The notes: generated by a model from the sequence alone, not told the origin. 64,000 bases of DNA from Streptomyces candidus (GCF_014207445.1 NZ_JACHEM010000004.1:248001-312000), one strand, 5' to 3'; positions 50,948 through 60,332 are shown, numbered from the stretch's first letter. Program-made: numbers and translations.

Positions 50948-51342
50948 TGGGTGAACGGGAGGACTTGGTGGAGTTGCGTTGGCAGCGGCATCCCAGGTGC
51001 GTGGGACTGGCACGTGGGGAGCTCCGCAAGTCCCTGGCCTCGTGGGGGCTTTCGGAGTGCGAGTTCACGGCCGTACTGGTGCTCTCCGAGCTGCTGACCA
51101 ACGCCGTCCAGCACGCCCGGGTGCCGGGGCGGCAGGTGGCCACCCGGTTCAGCCGGAGCGGGTCCATGGTGCGTATCGAGGTGCACGACGCTTCCCCCGT
51201 ATGGCCGGAGGTGAGGGTTCCGGACCCGTACTCGTGCGGCGGACGCGGGCTCGGGCTGGTGGCCGAGCTGTCCGACCAGTGGGGCGTGAGTGACCGTACC
51301 GGGGTCGGGAAGTGCGTCTGGGCAGAGCTGGGGCCGGGGTAG
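50947..51342 (+). CDS. Anti-sigma-factor-type HATPase
   Basis: A 131-residue single-domain GHKL ATPase. The N-box is LVLSELLTNAVQHAR (about 45-59), then VRIEVHDASPVWPEVR and the G-box/lid GGRGLGLVAELSDQWGV. It is the compact RsbW-like form found beside XRE-DUF5753/DUF397 pairs. It likely binds a sigma factor or antagonist elsewhere in the genome. Translationally coupled to the preceding small gene. Confidence 0.9.
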   Translation: MGEREDLVELRWQRHPRCVGLARGELRKSLASWGLSECEFTAVLVLSELLTNAVQHARVPGRQVATRFSRSGSMVRIEVHDASPVWPEVRVPDPYSCGGRGLGLVAELSDQWGVSDRTGVGKCVWAELGPG

Positions 51343-51559
51343 CCCTCAGCCGCCGGCTCCGTACAGGGGGGACGGGAACTCCGCTGCCGTGCCGGATGGC
51401 TCGGCGGCGGTGGTTCCGGCGGGGGGGGGGCGGGCTGCCTGGTCCCGCAGTGCCGCGTGGCGCGGTGCCAGGTGGCGCGGTTCCGCCGCGGGGCAGGGGG
51501 TGCCGGACCGTGCCGTCCGGCCGCACCCCCGGGGCTGCCGCGGGGCTCCGCAACCGCCC

Positions 51560-52519
51560 CTACGCCGACGGCACCTTCCGCCGCGACTGGCTGCGCACCG
51601 CTCCCACACTCGCGCCGATGACCAGCGCGATGGCCAGCGCGTCCACCAGCGACAGCGCCTGGTGCAGCACGAGGAACCCGGCCCCGGCCGCGATCGCCGG
51701 CTCCAGGCTCATCAGCACCGCGAACGTCGACGCCGGCATCCGCCGTAGGGCGATCATCTCCAGCGTGTACGGCAGTACGGACGACATCAGCGCCACGGCT
51801 GCCCCCAGCAGGAGCGTCATCGGGTCGAACAGCTTCGCCCCCGCGCTCACCACTCCCAGCGGCAGGCTCAGCACCGCGGCCACGCCCAGCGCCAGCGCCA
51901 GCCCGTCCGCCTGCGGGAACCGCCGCCCGGTCCGTGCGCTGAAGACGATGTACGCGGCCCAGCACGCTCCGGCACCCAGCGCGAAGGCCGCCCCCGCCAG
52001 GTCCAGCCCGCCGAACCCGGCGACCCCGAGCAGCGCCACTCCCGCCAGGGCGAGCCCGGCCCACACCACGTTGATCCACTGCCGGGTCGCGAACACCGAC
52101 AGGGCGAGCGGCCCGAGCACTTCGAGCGTCACCGCGGCCCCCAGCGGAATCCGCTCCGCCGCCTGGTAGAACAGCCCGTTCATCCCCGCCATGGTCACGC
52201 CGAAGATCAGGACCGTCGACCAGTCCGCCCTCGTGTACCCGCGTACCTTCGGCCGGCAGATGACCAGCATCGCCAGAGCGGCCAGGGCGAGCCGGAGCGC
52301 GACCACGCCCGCCGCCCCCGTCCTGGGCATGATCAGCACGGCGAGCGAGGCCCCGAACTGGACGGAGAACCCCCCGGCCACCACCAGCGCCACGGGCCCC
52401 AGCCCACCGCCCCGCATGCGCCCGCGCAGCCCACCGCCCTTCAGCCCGCCCTTGCTCGCGGCGAGGACACCGGCCTCGGCGTCGGCGGTGACTCCGGCGG
52501 GAGCCTGAACCTCGTTCAC
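51560..52519 (-). CDS. EamA/RhtA-type exporter
   Basis: A 319-residue drug/metabolite-transporter-superfamily protein with 10 hydrophobic segments in two EamA repeats (about 40-165 and 180-310). Motifs are RTGAAGVVALRLALAALAML, YQAAERIPLGAAVTLEVLGPLAL and LPYTLEMIALRRMPASTFAVLMSLEPAIAA. The second repeat motif is typical of RhtA threonine/homoserine exporters. A Gly/Arg-rich 35-residue tail precedes TM1. GTG 52519 with GAGGTG is preferred over ATG 52555. Confidence 0.9.
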   Translation of the reverse strand: MNEVQAPAGVTADAEAGVLAASKGGLKGGGLRGRMRGGGLGPVALVVAGGFSVQFGASLAVLIMPRTGAAGVVALRLALAALAMLVICRPKVRGYTRADWSTVLIFGVTMAGMNGLFYQAAERIPLGAAVTLEVLGPLALSVFATRQWINVVWAGLALAGVALLGVAGFGGLDLAGAAFALGAGACWAAYIVFSARTGRRFPQADGLALALGVAAVLSLPLGVVSAGAKLFDPMTLLLGAAVALMSSVLPYTLEMIALRRMPASTFAVLMSLEPAIAAGAGFLVLHQALSLVDALAIALVIGASVGAVRSQSRRKVPSA

Positions 52520-52619
52520 TGTGATGCACCTCTTGTTCAATGGGCTGTACCTCATGGTGGCATGCCAGGTAGCTGCACCGCACCGGATTTCCGGGGCGGG
52601 CCCGGCCCCCCGCCCCGCA

Positions 52620-55547
52620 CTACAGCGCGTCCGCCAGCACCTCGGCCAGGTGACGGGCGCGCGGTCCTTCCGTCAGCTGCTCCAGCTGGGTCCGGCACGA
52701 GTAGCCGTCGGCCAGGAGTTCACCGCCGGGCACCAGCGCCCGGACGGCGGGCAGCAGCTGGTCCTCGGCGCAGGCCGTGGACACCTCGTAGTGGCCCTTC
52801 TCGAAGCCGAAGTTCCCCGCCATGCCGCAGCAGCCACCCACCAGTGTGCCGGTCAGACCGGCCCGGTCGCGCAGCCGGCGTTCCGCGTCGTCGCCCAGGA
52901 CGGCGTGCTGGTGGCAGTGGGTCTGGCCCGCGACCGGGCGGTCCAGCCGGGGCGGGGTCCAGTGCGGGGCGTACTCCTCCAGCGTCTGCGCGAAGGTACG
53001 GACGCGGGCGGCGAGGCGGGCCGCCGCGGGGTCGTCGGGGAGGAGCTCGGGAAGGTCCGTGCGCAGGGCGGCGGCACAGCTGGGTTCGAGGACCACCAGG
53101 GGGAGGTCCCCGGTGCGCGGTTCCCCGCCGGCCGCTCGCACGGAAGCGGCGGGCAGGCCCTGGCCGGCCGGCTCCGCGGTGGCGCCCGGCAGCTCCCCGC
53201 CGATCGCCCGCACGGTACGGCGCATGACCTCACGGGCCCGGTCGAGCTGGCCCGTGGAGACGTACGTCAGCCCGCAGCACAGGCCCGCGCGAGGCAGCCG
53301 TACCCGCAGACCCGCCGCCTCCAGGACGCGTACCGCGGCGATGCCCACGGAGGGCGAGAGGTGGTTGGTGAAGGTGTCGGGCCACAGGAGCACCGTCGGG
53401 GCCCCGGCGGCGACGGGGACCGGGGGGCGTGTGCGCGCCCAGTGGCGGAAGGTGCGGGGGGCCAGCTGCGGAATCCTGCGCTCCGGGGCGATGCCGGTCA
53501 GCTTCTTGGCCAGGGCGGACAGGGCGTCGACCCGGGCCGCCGCGTTGGCCTGCCGGGCGAAGGGGGCGGCCAGCCGCAGCCACTCGGCGAGGCGGCCCAG
53601 CGCGTAGTGGGAGGGCGGCCTGAGGCGGCCCCGGTAGTGCTGGTGGAGGAACTCGGCCTTGTAGGTGGCCATGTCCACGCCCACCGGGCAGTCCGTGCGG
53701 CAGCCCTTGCAGGAGAGGCAGAGGTCGAGGGCCTCGGCGACCTCGGGGGACCGCCAGCCGCCCTGGACGACCTCGCCCGCGAGCATTTCGTGCAGCAGCC
53801 GGGCCCGGCCGCGCGTGGAGTGGGCCTCCTCGCCGGTGGCCCGGTAGGAGGGGCACATCACGCCCGCGCTGCCCGCCACCGACTCCGTGCGGCACTTGGC
53901 CACGCCCACGCACCGGCGGACGGCGGCGGAGAAGTCGCCGCCGTCGTGCGGGTAGGAGAACGCGAGGCCGCGCACCGGCTCCGCCGGCAGAACGGCGAAG
54001 CGGAGGTTCTCGTCAAGGCGGGCGGGGCGGGCCAGCACGCCCGGGTTCATGCCGCCCGCCGGGTCCCAGACGTCCTTGAAGCGGGAGAAGAGGGAGACCA
54101 GTTCGGGACCGTACATCCGGGGCAGCAGTTCTGCCCGGGCCTGGCCGTCGCCGTGTTCGCCGGAGAGGGAGCCGCCGTGGGCGGTGACCAGGTCGGCCAG
54201 TTCCTCGGAGAACCGGCGGAAGGCGGCGATTCCCGGTGCGCTCAGCAGGTCGAAGTCGATGCGGACGTGGATGCAGCCGTCGCCGAAGTGGCCGTACGGG
54301 GTGCCGCGCAGGCCGTGCGCCGAGAGCAGCGCCCGGAAGTCGCGCAGGTACGCGCCCAGCCGGGCCGGGGGTACCGCGCAGTCCTCCCAGCCGGGCCACG
54401 CCTCGGAGCCGTCCGGCAGCCGGGTCGCCGTCCCGCTGGCGTCCTCCCGCACACGCCACAGGGCACGCTGCGCCGCCGCGTCCGCGATCACCACGCCGTC
54501 CACCGCGTCCGAGCAGCCCCGGACGATGTCCTGGGCCCGCGCCCGTGCCTCGGCCGCGCTGTCGCCGCCCGTCTCGACGAACAGCCAGGCCGCGCCGCGC
54601 GGCAGCAGCGCCCGCTGCCGCTCCGGTACGAGATCGGCGGCCATGCCCTCCACCGTCAGCGGCCCGTACGCGAGGACGCCGCACGCCGCCTCGGCCGCGG
54701 CGCTCTCGTCCGGGTGGCCCAGTACGGCGAGGGCACGCGCGCGTGGCGCTTCCACCAGGGAGACGACGGCTTCGGTGACCACGCCGAGGGTGCCCTCGCT
54801 GCCGCAGAAAGCGCGGGCGAGGTCGACGCCGTTCTCCGGGAGGAGGGCGTCGAGCGCGTACCCGGAGATGCGGCGCGGAAGCGCGGGGAATCCGGTCCGC
54901 AGCAGCGCGAGGTTCTGCTCGACGAGGGGGCGCAGGCCCGGCCGCAGCGTTTCGGGCACGCTGTCCCAGCCGCCGCGCGACAGGTGCAGTTCCTCGCCGC
55001 CGTAGGTCAGGACATTCAGTGTGCGCACCTGGTCGGCGGTGGTGCCCCAGGCGACCGAGTGCGACCCGCAGGAGTTGTTTCCGATCATGCCGCCGAGGGT
55101 GCAGCGGCTGTGGGTGGACGGATCGGGGCCGAAGGTCAGCCCGTACGGGGCCGCCGCCGCCCGCAGGTCGTCGAGCACGACGCCGGGGCGGACCAGCGCC
55201 GTGCGGGAGCCGGGGTCGAGGTCGAGGATCCGCCGCAGGTGCCGCGTGGTGTCCAGGACGACGCCCGTGCCGGTCGCCTGGCCCGCGAGGGAGGTGCCGC
55301 CGCCGCGCGGGACGACGGGCACGCCGTGGGCCCGGCAGACGGCGAGGGCGGCGGCGACGTCGTCGGGGTCGCGCGGGGCGACGACGCCCAGCGGGACCCG
55401 CCGGTAGTTGGAGGCGTCCATCGTCATGAGGGCGCGGGCGGCGGCGTCGAAGGACACCTCGCCGCGGACGGCCGCCCTGAGGTCCGCCGCGAGGGCGGAG
55501 GTGGGTCCGGATGCCAACTCGGTCGTCTCACGCCGCTGTTCAGCCAT
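52620..55547 (-). CDS. FAD-linked oxidase fused to 4Fe-4S domain (D-lactate/2-hydroxyacid dehydrogenase type)
   Basis: A 975-residue fusion. The N-terminal FAD_binding_4 domain has GVPVVPRGGGTSLAGQATG and RCTLGGMIGNNSCGSHSVAWG. The FAD-oxidase C domain has PYGHFGDGCIHVRIDFDL and SLSGEHGDGQAR. The 4Fe-4S ferredoxin part has MCPSYRATGEEAHSTRGRARLL and CLSCKGCRTDCPVGVD. Two CCG-type segments (AGLCCGLTYVSTG; GGCCGMAGNFGFE) close it, as in GlpC/GlcF. It should oxidise a D-2-hydroxyacid and pass electrons to quinone through Fe-S. ATG 55547 is used; GTG 55562 is possible. Confidence 0.9.
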   Translation of the reverse strand: MAEQRRETTELASGPTSALAADLRAAVRGEVSFDAAARALMTMDASNYRRVPLGVVAPRDPDDVAAALAVCRAHGVPVVPRGGGTSLAGQATGTGVVLDTTRHLRRILDLDPGSRTALVRPGVVLDDLRAAAAPYGLTFGPDPSTHSRCTLGGMIGNNSCGSHSVAWGTTADQVRTLNVLTYGGEELHLSRGGWDSVPETLRPGLRPLVEQNLALLRTGFPALPRRISGYALDALLPENGVDLARAFCGSEGTLGVVTEAVVSLVEAPRARALAVLGHPDESAAAEAACGVLAYGPLTVEGMAADLVPERQRALLPRGAAWLFVETGGDSAAEARARAQDIVRGCSDAVDGVVIADAAAQRALWRVREDASGTATRLPDGSEAWPGWEDCAVPPARLGAYLRDFRALLSAHGLRGTPYGHFGDGCIHVRIDFDLLSAPGIAAFRRFSEELADLVTAHGGSLSGEHGDGQARAELLPRMYGPELVSLFSRFKDVWDPAGGMNPGVLARPARLDENLRFAVLPAEPVRGLAFSYPHDGGDFSAAVRRCVGVAKCRTESVAGSAGVMCPSYRATGEEAHSTRGRARLLHEMLAGEVVQGGWRSPEVAEALDLCLSCKGCRTDCPVGVDMATYKAEFLHQHYRGRLRPPSHYALGRLAEWLRLAAPFARQANAAARVDALSALAKKLTGIAPERRIPQLAPRTFRHWARTRPPVPVAAGAPTVLLWPDTFTNHLSPSVGIAAVRVLEAAGLRVRLPRAGLCCGLTYVSTGQLDRAREVMRRTVRAIGGELPGATAEPAGQGLPAASVRAAGGEPRTGDLPLVVLEPSCAAALRTDLPELLPDDPAAARLAARVRTFAQTLEEYAPHWTPPRLDRPVAGQTHCHQHAVLGDDAERRLRDRAGLTGTLVGGCCGMAGNFGFEKGHYEVSTACAEDQLLPAVRALVPGGELLADGYSCRTQLEQLTEGPRARHLAEVLADAL

Positions 55548-55599
55548 GCGCCCAGGATGCACGGTGCGGCCTATCGGTCGGAGTCGGCCGACTTGTCCC

Positions 55600-55620
55600 T
55601 CGTATTTATCGGGAATACGA
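55600..55620. promoter_or_regulatory. Inverted repeat between the FAD oxidase and cvnA
   Basis: TCGTATT-N7-AATACGA has perfect 7-bp arms in an AT-rich patch, 53 bp before the oxidase ATG. It is a good candidate operator, possibly for a GntR/FadR-type regulator encoded elsewhere. Confidence 0.5.
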
Positions 55621-55652
55621 ACAAGAACTTTCCCAACTGATCATCAACTCTC

Positions 55653-55658
55653 TTATAG
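55653..55658 (+). promoter_or_regulatory. Probable -10 of the conservon operon
   Basis: TATAGT, about 95 bp before cvnA, is near-consensus in the most AT-rich stretch of the region. No good -35 lies 17 bp upstream. Confidence 0.4.
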
Positions 55659-55753
55659 TGAGCACGCCTTACGGCGGATTTCCCGCTTCCGATCCTCCCT
55701 GCGCACTCCTCCCCCGCACTCTTCTCCCTCGCCCCCTCAAGAGGCCCCTCGCC

Positions 55754-57514
55754 ATGTCCACGCGTCGAGCGTCCGCACTCGCCCTGTCGATCACGGCGGT
55801 CCTCAGCGGCCTGCTGCTCCTGTGGGCGGTGCTCGCCGCCCCCGAACAGGTGCGGTCCCCGCTGGCCTGGGGCGGGGGCCTGGCGGCCGTCCTGCTGACC
55901 GCCGCCGTCACCACCGCCACGTACGCCGGCGGGCAGGTGCGCGCCCTGCGCGACACCCTCGCCCGCAGGGACGACGACGCCCACCGGTTCGCCCACGAGA
56001 CCGTTCCCGGCCTCGTCGGACGGCTGCGCTCCGGCGAGTCGACCGGCACCGCCCTCGCCGAGACCACCCGTTCCCTGGGCGAGCGCGCCGACGCCACCGC
56101 ACGTGCCCTGCTCACCACGCTGGCCACCGAGGTCGGCCGCGGCGAGGCGTCCCGCGCGGCGGCGATGTCCGCGTGCGCGAACGCGGCGGGCCGCATGCAG
56201 GCACTGTCCACGAGCATGCTCGCCGACCTGCGCGAGATGGAGCACCGGCACGCGGACGAGGACGTACTCGCCGACCTGCTGCACCTGGACCACCGCACCG
56301 CCCAGGCAGGACGTCTCGCGGACAGCATCGCCATCCTCACGGGCGCACGTTCCGGTCGCCGCTGGGCGAAACCGATCGTGATGGAGTCGGTGCTGCGCGG
56401 GGCGATGGGCCGCATCAACGGCTACCAGCGCATCCGGCTGCACTCCACGAGCCAGGCCGCGGTCGCCGGTCACGCCGCCGAGGGCGTCATGCACGCGCTC
56501 GCCGAACTCCTCGACAACGCGGCGAACTTCTCCCCGCCCACGGCCGAGGTGCACGTCTACGTGGAGGAGGTCCCGGCCGGCCTCATCATCACCGTCGAGG
56601 ACAGCGGCCTGGTGATGAGCGACGTGCAGCTGCGCCGCGCCGAACGCGCGGTGTCGTCGTCCGAACCGCTCGACCTGACGGGACTGTCGGGCACCCGGCT
56701 GGGCCTCGCGGTGGTCGGCTGCCTGGCCCGCAAGCACGGCCTCAAGGTCTCCTTCCGGCCCTCCGCGCGCGGCGGCACGGGTGCGCTGATGCTGCTCCCG
56801 CAGGAACTCCTCACCCAGCAGCCGCAGCCCAGCGCCCCCGCCCTGCGGCACGACACGGGCTCGACGCGGCTTCCGGCGCCCACCGCCGGCACCGGGCGCG
56901 AACCCACGGCCGGCGCCCCGCTCAAGGCGGCGACGCTCCCCGAACGGGAGAGCCTGCCGCCGGTACGCGCGAACCGCGAGCACTCCGCCGTACGCGACGA
57001 CCGCGACCGTGGCCTGCCCCCCGTACGCGACGACCTCGCCTCCCCCGCCGCCCGGGACGACCTGGCCCTCCCCGTACGGGACCGGGAAGCCGTCCCCGAC
57101 CACGCGCGCGCCGTGCAGCCGCCCGCGCCCCGCGCCGCGCTCCCCGCCGAGACCCGGAGCGTGGGCCAATCCGGGACCCGCGCCGGCCTCCCCGCGGAGA
57201 CCTCCGAGCCCTCCGCACCCGAGACCCCCGCACCCGAGACCCCCGCATCCGAGACCACCGGCAGCCTCCCCCGGTTCGGCGACAGCGGCCTGCCCCAGCG
57301 GCGTCGCGGCCGGACCCTCGCCGCCGCGCACCCCCAGGGCCCGGACGCGCCGGCCAGGCCCGCCCCGCGGCCCGCCGAGCGCCGGGCCGCGACGAACCGC
57401 TTCAGCACGTTCCGCAAGGCAGTCCAGGGCCAGGACCAGGACGCCGCGCAGGACCCCGCCCCGAAGACCCCCCGCAGCACCGCCCCGCACCCGGAAGGCA
57501 ACGACAACCGATGA
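55754..57514 (+). CDS. cvnA: Conservon CvnA, sensor-kinase-like membrane protein
   Basis: A 586-residue protein opening the conservon. Two N-terminal transmembrane segments (about 8-30 and 36-58) precede a cytoplasmic helical domain with a potential phosphoacceptor His (LLHLDHRTAQAGRLADSIAIL, about 178). The HATPase domain (about 230-350) keeps an N-box (ELLDNAANFSPP), but the G1 box is atypical (VEDSGLVMS). The final 230 residues are Pro/Arg/Ala-rich and disordered. CvnA proteins scaffold CvnB, C and D at the membrane in a eukaryote-like G-protein-coupled arrangement. GAGG lies 9 nt before ATG 55754. Confidence 0.9.
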   Translation: MSTRRASALALSITAVLSGLLLLWAVLAAPEQVRSPLAWGGGLAAVLLTAAVTTATYAGGQVRALRDTLARRDDDAHRFAHETVPGLVGRLRSGESTGTALAETTRSLGERADATARALLTTLATEVGRGEASRAAAMSACANAAGRMQALSTSMLADLREMEHRHADEDVLADLLHLDHRTAQAGRLADSIAILTGARSGRRWAKPIVMESVLRGAMGRINGYQRIRLHSTSQAAVAGHAAEGVMHALAELLDNAANFSPPTAEVHVYVEEVPAGLIITVEDSGLVMSDVQLRRAERAVSSSEPLDLTGLSGTRLGLAVVGCLARKHGLKVSFRPSARGGTGALMLLPQELLTQQPQPSAPALRHDTGSTRLPAPTAGTGREPTAGAPLKAATLPERESLPPVRANREHSAVRDDRDRGLPPVRDDLASPAARDDLALPVRDREAVPDHARAVQPPAPRAALPAETRSVGQSGTRAGLPAETSEPSAPETPAPETPASETTGSLPRFGDSGLPQRRRGRTLAAAHPQGPDAPARPAPRPAERRAATNRFSTFRKAVQGQDQDAAQDPAPKTPRSTAPHPEGNDNR

Positions 57515-57969
57515 GCGCCACCACCGACGAGAAGCTCAACTGGCTGCTGGAGAGCCTGCTGGAGCGCACCCCCGGCGCCCGGCACGCCCTCGTCCTGTCC
57601 CGGGACGGCCTGAAGCTGTGCCGCACCCCCGAGCTCTCCGTCGACCAGGCGGACCAGCTGGCCGCCATCGCCGCCGGCATCCAGAGCCTGACGCACGGCG
57701 CGTCGATCGAGTTCGGCGACGGCAGCGGCGGAGTGCGGCAGGCGATGGCCGAGTTCTACGGCGGCATCCTGTTCATCGTCGAGGCGGGCGCGGGCGCACA
57801 CCTCGCGGTCGTCGCCGACGAGGACTCCGACGTCGGCCTGATCGGCCACAACATGAGCGAACTCATCGAGCAGCTCGGCGAGCACCTGAGCGCCGAACCG
57901 CGCACCGGCGACACGCACACCGCACGCGGCAGCACGGGCAAGGACGCCGACAGCACCCTTCCCGCATGA
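57511..57969 (+). CDS. cvnB: Conservon CvnB, roadblock/LC7 protein
   Basis: A 152-residue roadblock/LC7-domain protein: LNWLLESLLERTPGARHALVLSRDGLKLCRT, then AAGIQSLTHGASIEFGDGSGGVRQAMAEF and HLAVVADEDSDVGLIGHNMSELIEQLGEHL. Roadblock proteins regulate small GTPases of the MglA/Rab type; here the partner is CvnD. Coupled to cvnA by ATGA overlap. A polar 25-residue tail follows the domain. Confidence 0.93.
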   Translation: MSATTDEKLNWLLESLLERTPGARHALVLSRDGLKLCRTPELSVDQADQLAAIAAGIQSLTHGASIEFGDGSGGVRQAMAEFYGGILFIVEAGAGAHLAVVADEDSDVGLIGHNMSELIEQLGEHLSAEPRTGDTHTARGSTGKDADSTLPA

Positions 57970-58400
57970 GTGCGCCCGGCACTCCGGGCGCACCGGACCG
58001 AAGGACCTCGCCGGGACGGCCGGGGCGCCCCGCGCACCGCAAGGCCCCCCGCCCCGGCCGCGACGACTCCCCCGACCGGCTCTACACCGTCACCGGGGGC
58101 CGCAGCCGTACCCATTCCGACGCGTTCGACCTGGTGACGCTGGTCGTCGCGGAGTGCGACCCGACGCCGGGCATGCAGTCCGAGCACGCGGCGATCCTGC
58201 GGATGTGCGACTACCCGATCGCCGTCGTCGAGATCGCCGCCGAACTCGGCCTGCCGGTCGGCATCACCCGCATCCTCCTCGCCGACCTGCTCGACACGGG
58301 CCGCATCAGCGCCCGTCACCCGCGTTCCGCCCCGGAATCCGCCCAACTCCCCGAACCCGAACTCCTGGAGCAGGTGCTCGTTGGCCTCCGCAACCTCTGA
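57966..58400 (+). CDS. cvnC: Conservon CvnC, DUF742 protein
   Basis: A 144-residue DUF742 protein. A basic disordered start (about 1-37) precedes DRLYTVTGGRSRTHSDAFDLVTLVVAE and ILRMCDYPIAVVEIAAELGLPVGITRILLADLLDTG, which resembles a winged-helix fold. In conservons CvnC binds CvnD/CvnA. ATGA overlap with cvnB upstream; its 3' end overlaps cvnD by 20 bp. Confidence 0.93.
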   Translation: MSAPGTPGAPDRRTSPGRPGRPAHRKAPRPGRDDSPDRLYTVTGGRSRTHSDAFDLVTLVVAECDPTPGMQSEHAAILRMCDYPIAVVEIAAELGLPVGITRILLADLLDTGRISARHPRSAPESAQLPEPELLEQVLVGLRNL

Positions 58401-59052
58401 CGCGACGACCGGTCAGGCACAAGAGCAGGCACAGGTCCCGGCCCCCCGCCCGGCCCCGGACCGTACGGGCGGCCCCCGCCTGTCCCGCACCGCCGACAAC
58501 GGACTCAAGATCGTCATCGTCGGCGGCTTCGGCGTCGGCAAGACCACCCTGGTCCGCTCCGTCAGCGAGATCCGGCCCCTCAACACCGAGGAGACGATGA
58601 CCCGCGCGGGTGAGGCCATCGACGACCTCAGCGAGGTCAGCGGCAAGTCCTCGACCACCGTCGCCTTCGACTTCGGCCGCATATCCGTGGATGCGCGCAC
58701 GGTCCTCTACCTGTTCGGGGCGCCCGGCCAGGAGCGCTTCTGGTTCCTCTGGGACCGCCTCTTCTCCGGCACCCTCGGCGCGGTCGTCCTCGTCGACACC
58801 CGCCGGCTCGCCGACTCCTGGTACGCGATCGACCGGCTGGAGCACCACGGCACGCCGTTCGTCGTCGCCCGCAACGACTTCGGCGACGACAACCACACCG
58901 ACGCCCAGGTCCGCGAGGCTCTCGACCTGCCCGACCACGTGCCGATGGTCACCTGCGACGCCCGTAACCGCACGTCCGCCAAGTACGTGCTGATCACCCT
59001 CGTCGAGCACCTGCACGCACTGTCGACCACGGCCCGGGAGAGCGCCCAGTGA
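58381..59052 (+). CDS. cvnD: Conservon CvnD, small GTPase
   Basis: A 223-residue Ras-like GTPase of the conservon type. P-loop GGFGVGKTT (about 48-56); G3 replaced by LFGAPGQERFWF; G4 region FVVARNDFGDDN; G5 TCDARNRTSAKYV. It should switch the conservon complex between GDP and GTP states. The start is probably TTG 58381, inside cvnC, with AGG 6 nt upstream. Its stop overlaps the P450 start by 4 bp. Confidence 0.9.
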   Translation: MASATSDATTGQAQEQAQVPAPRPAPDRTGGPRLSRTADNGLKIVIVGGFGVGKTTLVRSVSEIRPLNTEETMTRAGEAIDDLSEVSGKSSTTVAFDFGRISVDARTVLYLFGAPGQERFWFLWDRLFSGTLGAVVLVDTRRLADSWYAIDRLEHHGTPFVVARNDFGDDNHTDAQVREALDLPDHVPMVTCDARNRTSAKYVLITLVEHLHALSTTARESAQ

Positions 59053-60332
59053 CCACACCACCCCCGGGCTGCCCGGCGCACGCCCCGTCCGCGGCGGACG
59101 CCTTCGCCGAGACGGCCGTCCCGCTGTCCGGGCCCCGCTTCCAGACCGATCCGGTCGCCCTCTACCGCGAGATGCGCCGCGAACACGGCCCGGTCGTCCC
59201 GGTCACCCTCCCCGGCGACCTCCCGGCCTGGCTGGTCGTCGGCTACCGCGAACTGCACCAGGTCACCTCCGACCCGGTGCTCTTCTCCCGCGACTCCGAG
59301 CTGTGGAACCAGTGGGAGCGGGTGCCCGCCGACTGGCCGCTGCTGCCCATGATCGGCCGCCGCCAGCCGTCGATCCTCTACACGGTCGGCGAGCGCCACA
59401 CCCGCCGCGCCCGGATGGTCAGCGACGCCCTGGAGGCCGTCGACCCCTTCGAACTCAGGCGGTACGCCGAGCAGTTCGCGGACGGCCTGATCGACACGTT
59501 CTGCACCCGGGGCGAGACCGACATCGTCAGCCAGTACGCGATGCTGCTGCCCGTCCGCGTACTGGCGAAGATCTACGGCATCCCCGACACCCAGGGGCCG
59601 GGCCTCGTCACCGCCCTCAATGACATGATCGACGGCCGGGAACGCGCCCTCGCGGGCCAGCAGCACGTCGTCCGCACCGTCAGCGAACTCCTCGACGCCA
59701 AGCGGACGGTGCCGGGCCAGGACGTGGCGTCCCGGATGCTGGCCGACGCCGACGCCTCGGGTCCCGACGGCTTCGACACCGAGGACGTCCTCCAGGACCT
59801 GATGGTGATGATGGCGGCGGGCCACCAGCCGACCGCCGACTGGATCGGCAACACGCTGCGCCTGATGCTCACCGACGACCGCTTCACGGCCTCCCTGTCC
59901 GGCGGCCGGCACAGCGTCGCCGAAGCCATGAACGAGGTCCTCTGGGAGGACACCCCCAGCCAGAACGTGGCCGGCCGCTGGGCCGCCCGCGACACCCGCC
60001 TCGGCGGCCGGGCCGTCGCCGCCGGAGACCTCCTGCTGCTCGGCCTGGCGGCCGCGAACGGCGACCCCCAGATCCGTACCGACGCCTCCGTGCTGACCGG
60101 TGGCAACAACGCATTCCTCTCCTTCGGGCACGGCGAGCACCGCTGCCCGTTCCCCGCCCAGGAGACCGCCGAGGTCATCGCCCGTACCGCGGTGGAGGTC
60201 CTGCTCGACCGGCTTCCGGACATCGACCTGGCCGTCCCCGCCGACGCGCTCGTCCGCCGGCCCTCCCCGTGGCTGCGCGGCCTGTCCGCGCTGCCGGTGA
60301 CGTTCACGCCGACACCCGCGCTCGCTCTGTGA
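59049..60332 (+). CDS. Conservon cytochrome P450, CYP157-like, lacking ExxR
   Basis: A 427-residue P450. The heme-thiolate loop is FGHGEHRCPFPAQE (Cys about 371) and the I-helix is AAGHQPTADW. The K-helix, normally ExxR, reads EVLW, with Trp in place of Arg; this matches Streptomyces CYP157 proteins, which are known to lack ExxR. It starts with GTG overlapping cvnD, so it is produced with the GTPase module. It may be a redox or ligand sensor, or a partner of the second P450, instead of a normal monooxygenase. Confidence 0.88.
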   Translation: MTTPPPGCPAHAPSAADAFAETAVPLSGPRFQTDPVALYREMRREHGPVVPVTLPGDLPAWLVVGYRELHQVTSDPVLFSRDSELWNQWERVPADWPLLPMIGRRQPSILYTVGERHTRRARMVSDALEAVDPFELRRYAEQFADGLIDTFCTRGETDIVSQYAMLLPVRVLAKIYGIPDTQGPGLVTALNDMIDGRERALAGQQHVVRTVSELLDAKRTVPGQDVASRMLADADASGPDGFDTEDVLQDLMVMMAAGHQPTADWIGNTLRLMLTDDRFTASLSGGRHSVAEAMNEVLWEDTPSQNVAGRWAARDTRLGGRAVAAGDLLLLGLAAANGDPQIRTDASVLTGGNNAFLSFGHGEHRCPFPAQETAEVIARTAVEVLLDRLPDIDLAVPADALVRRPSPWLRGLSALPVTFTPTPALAL

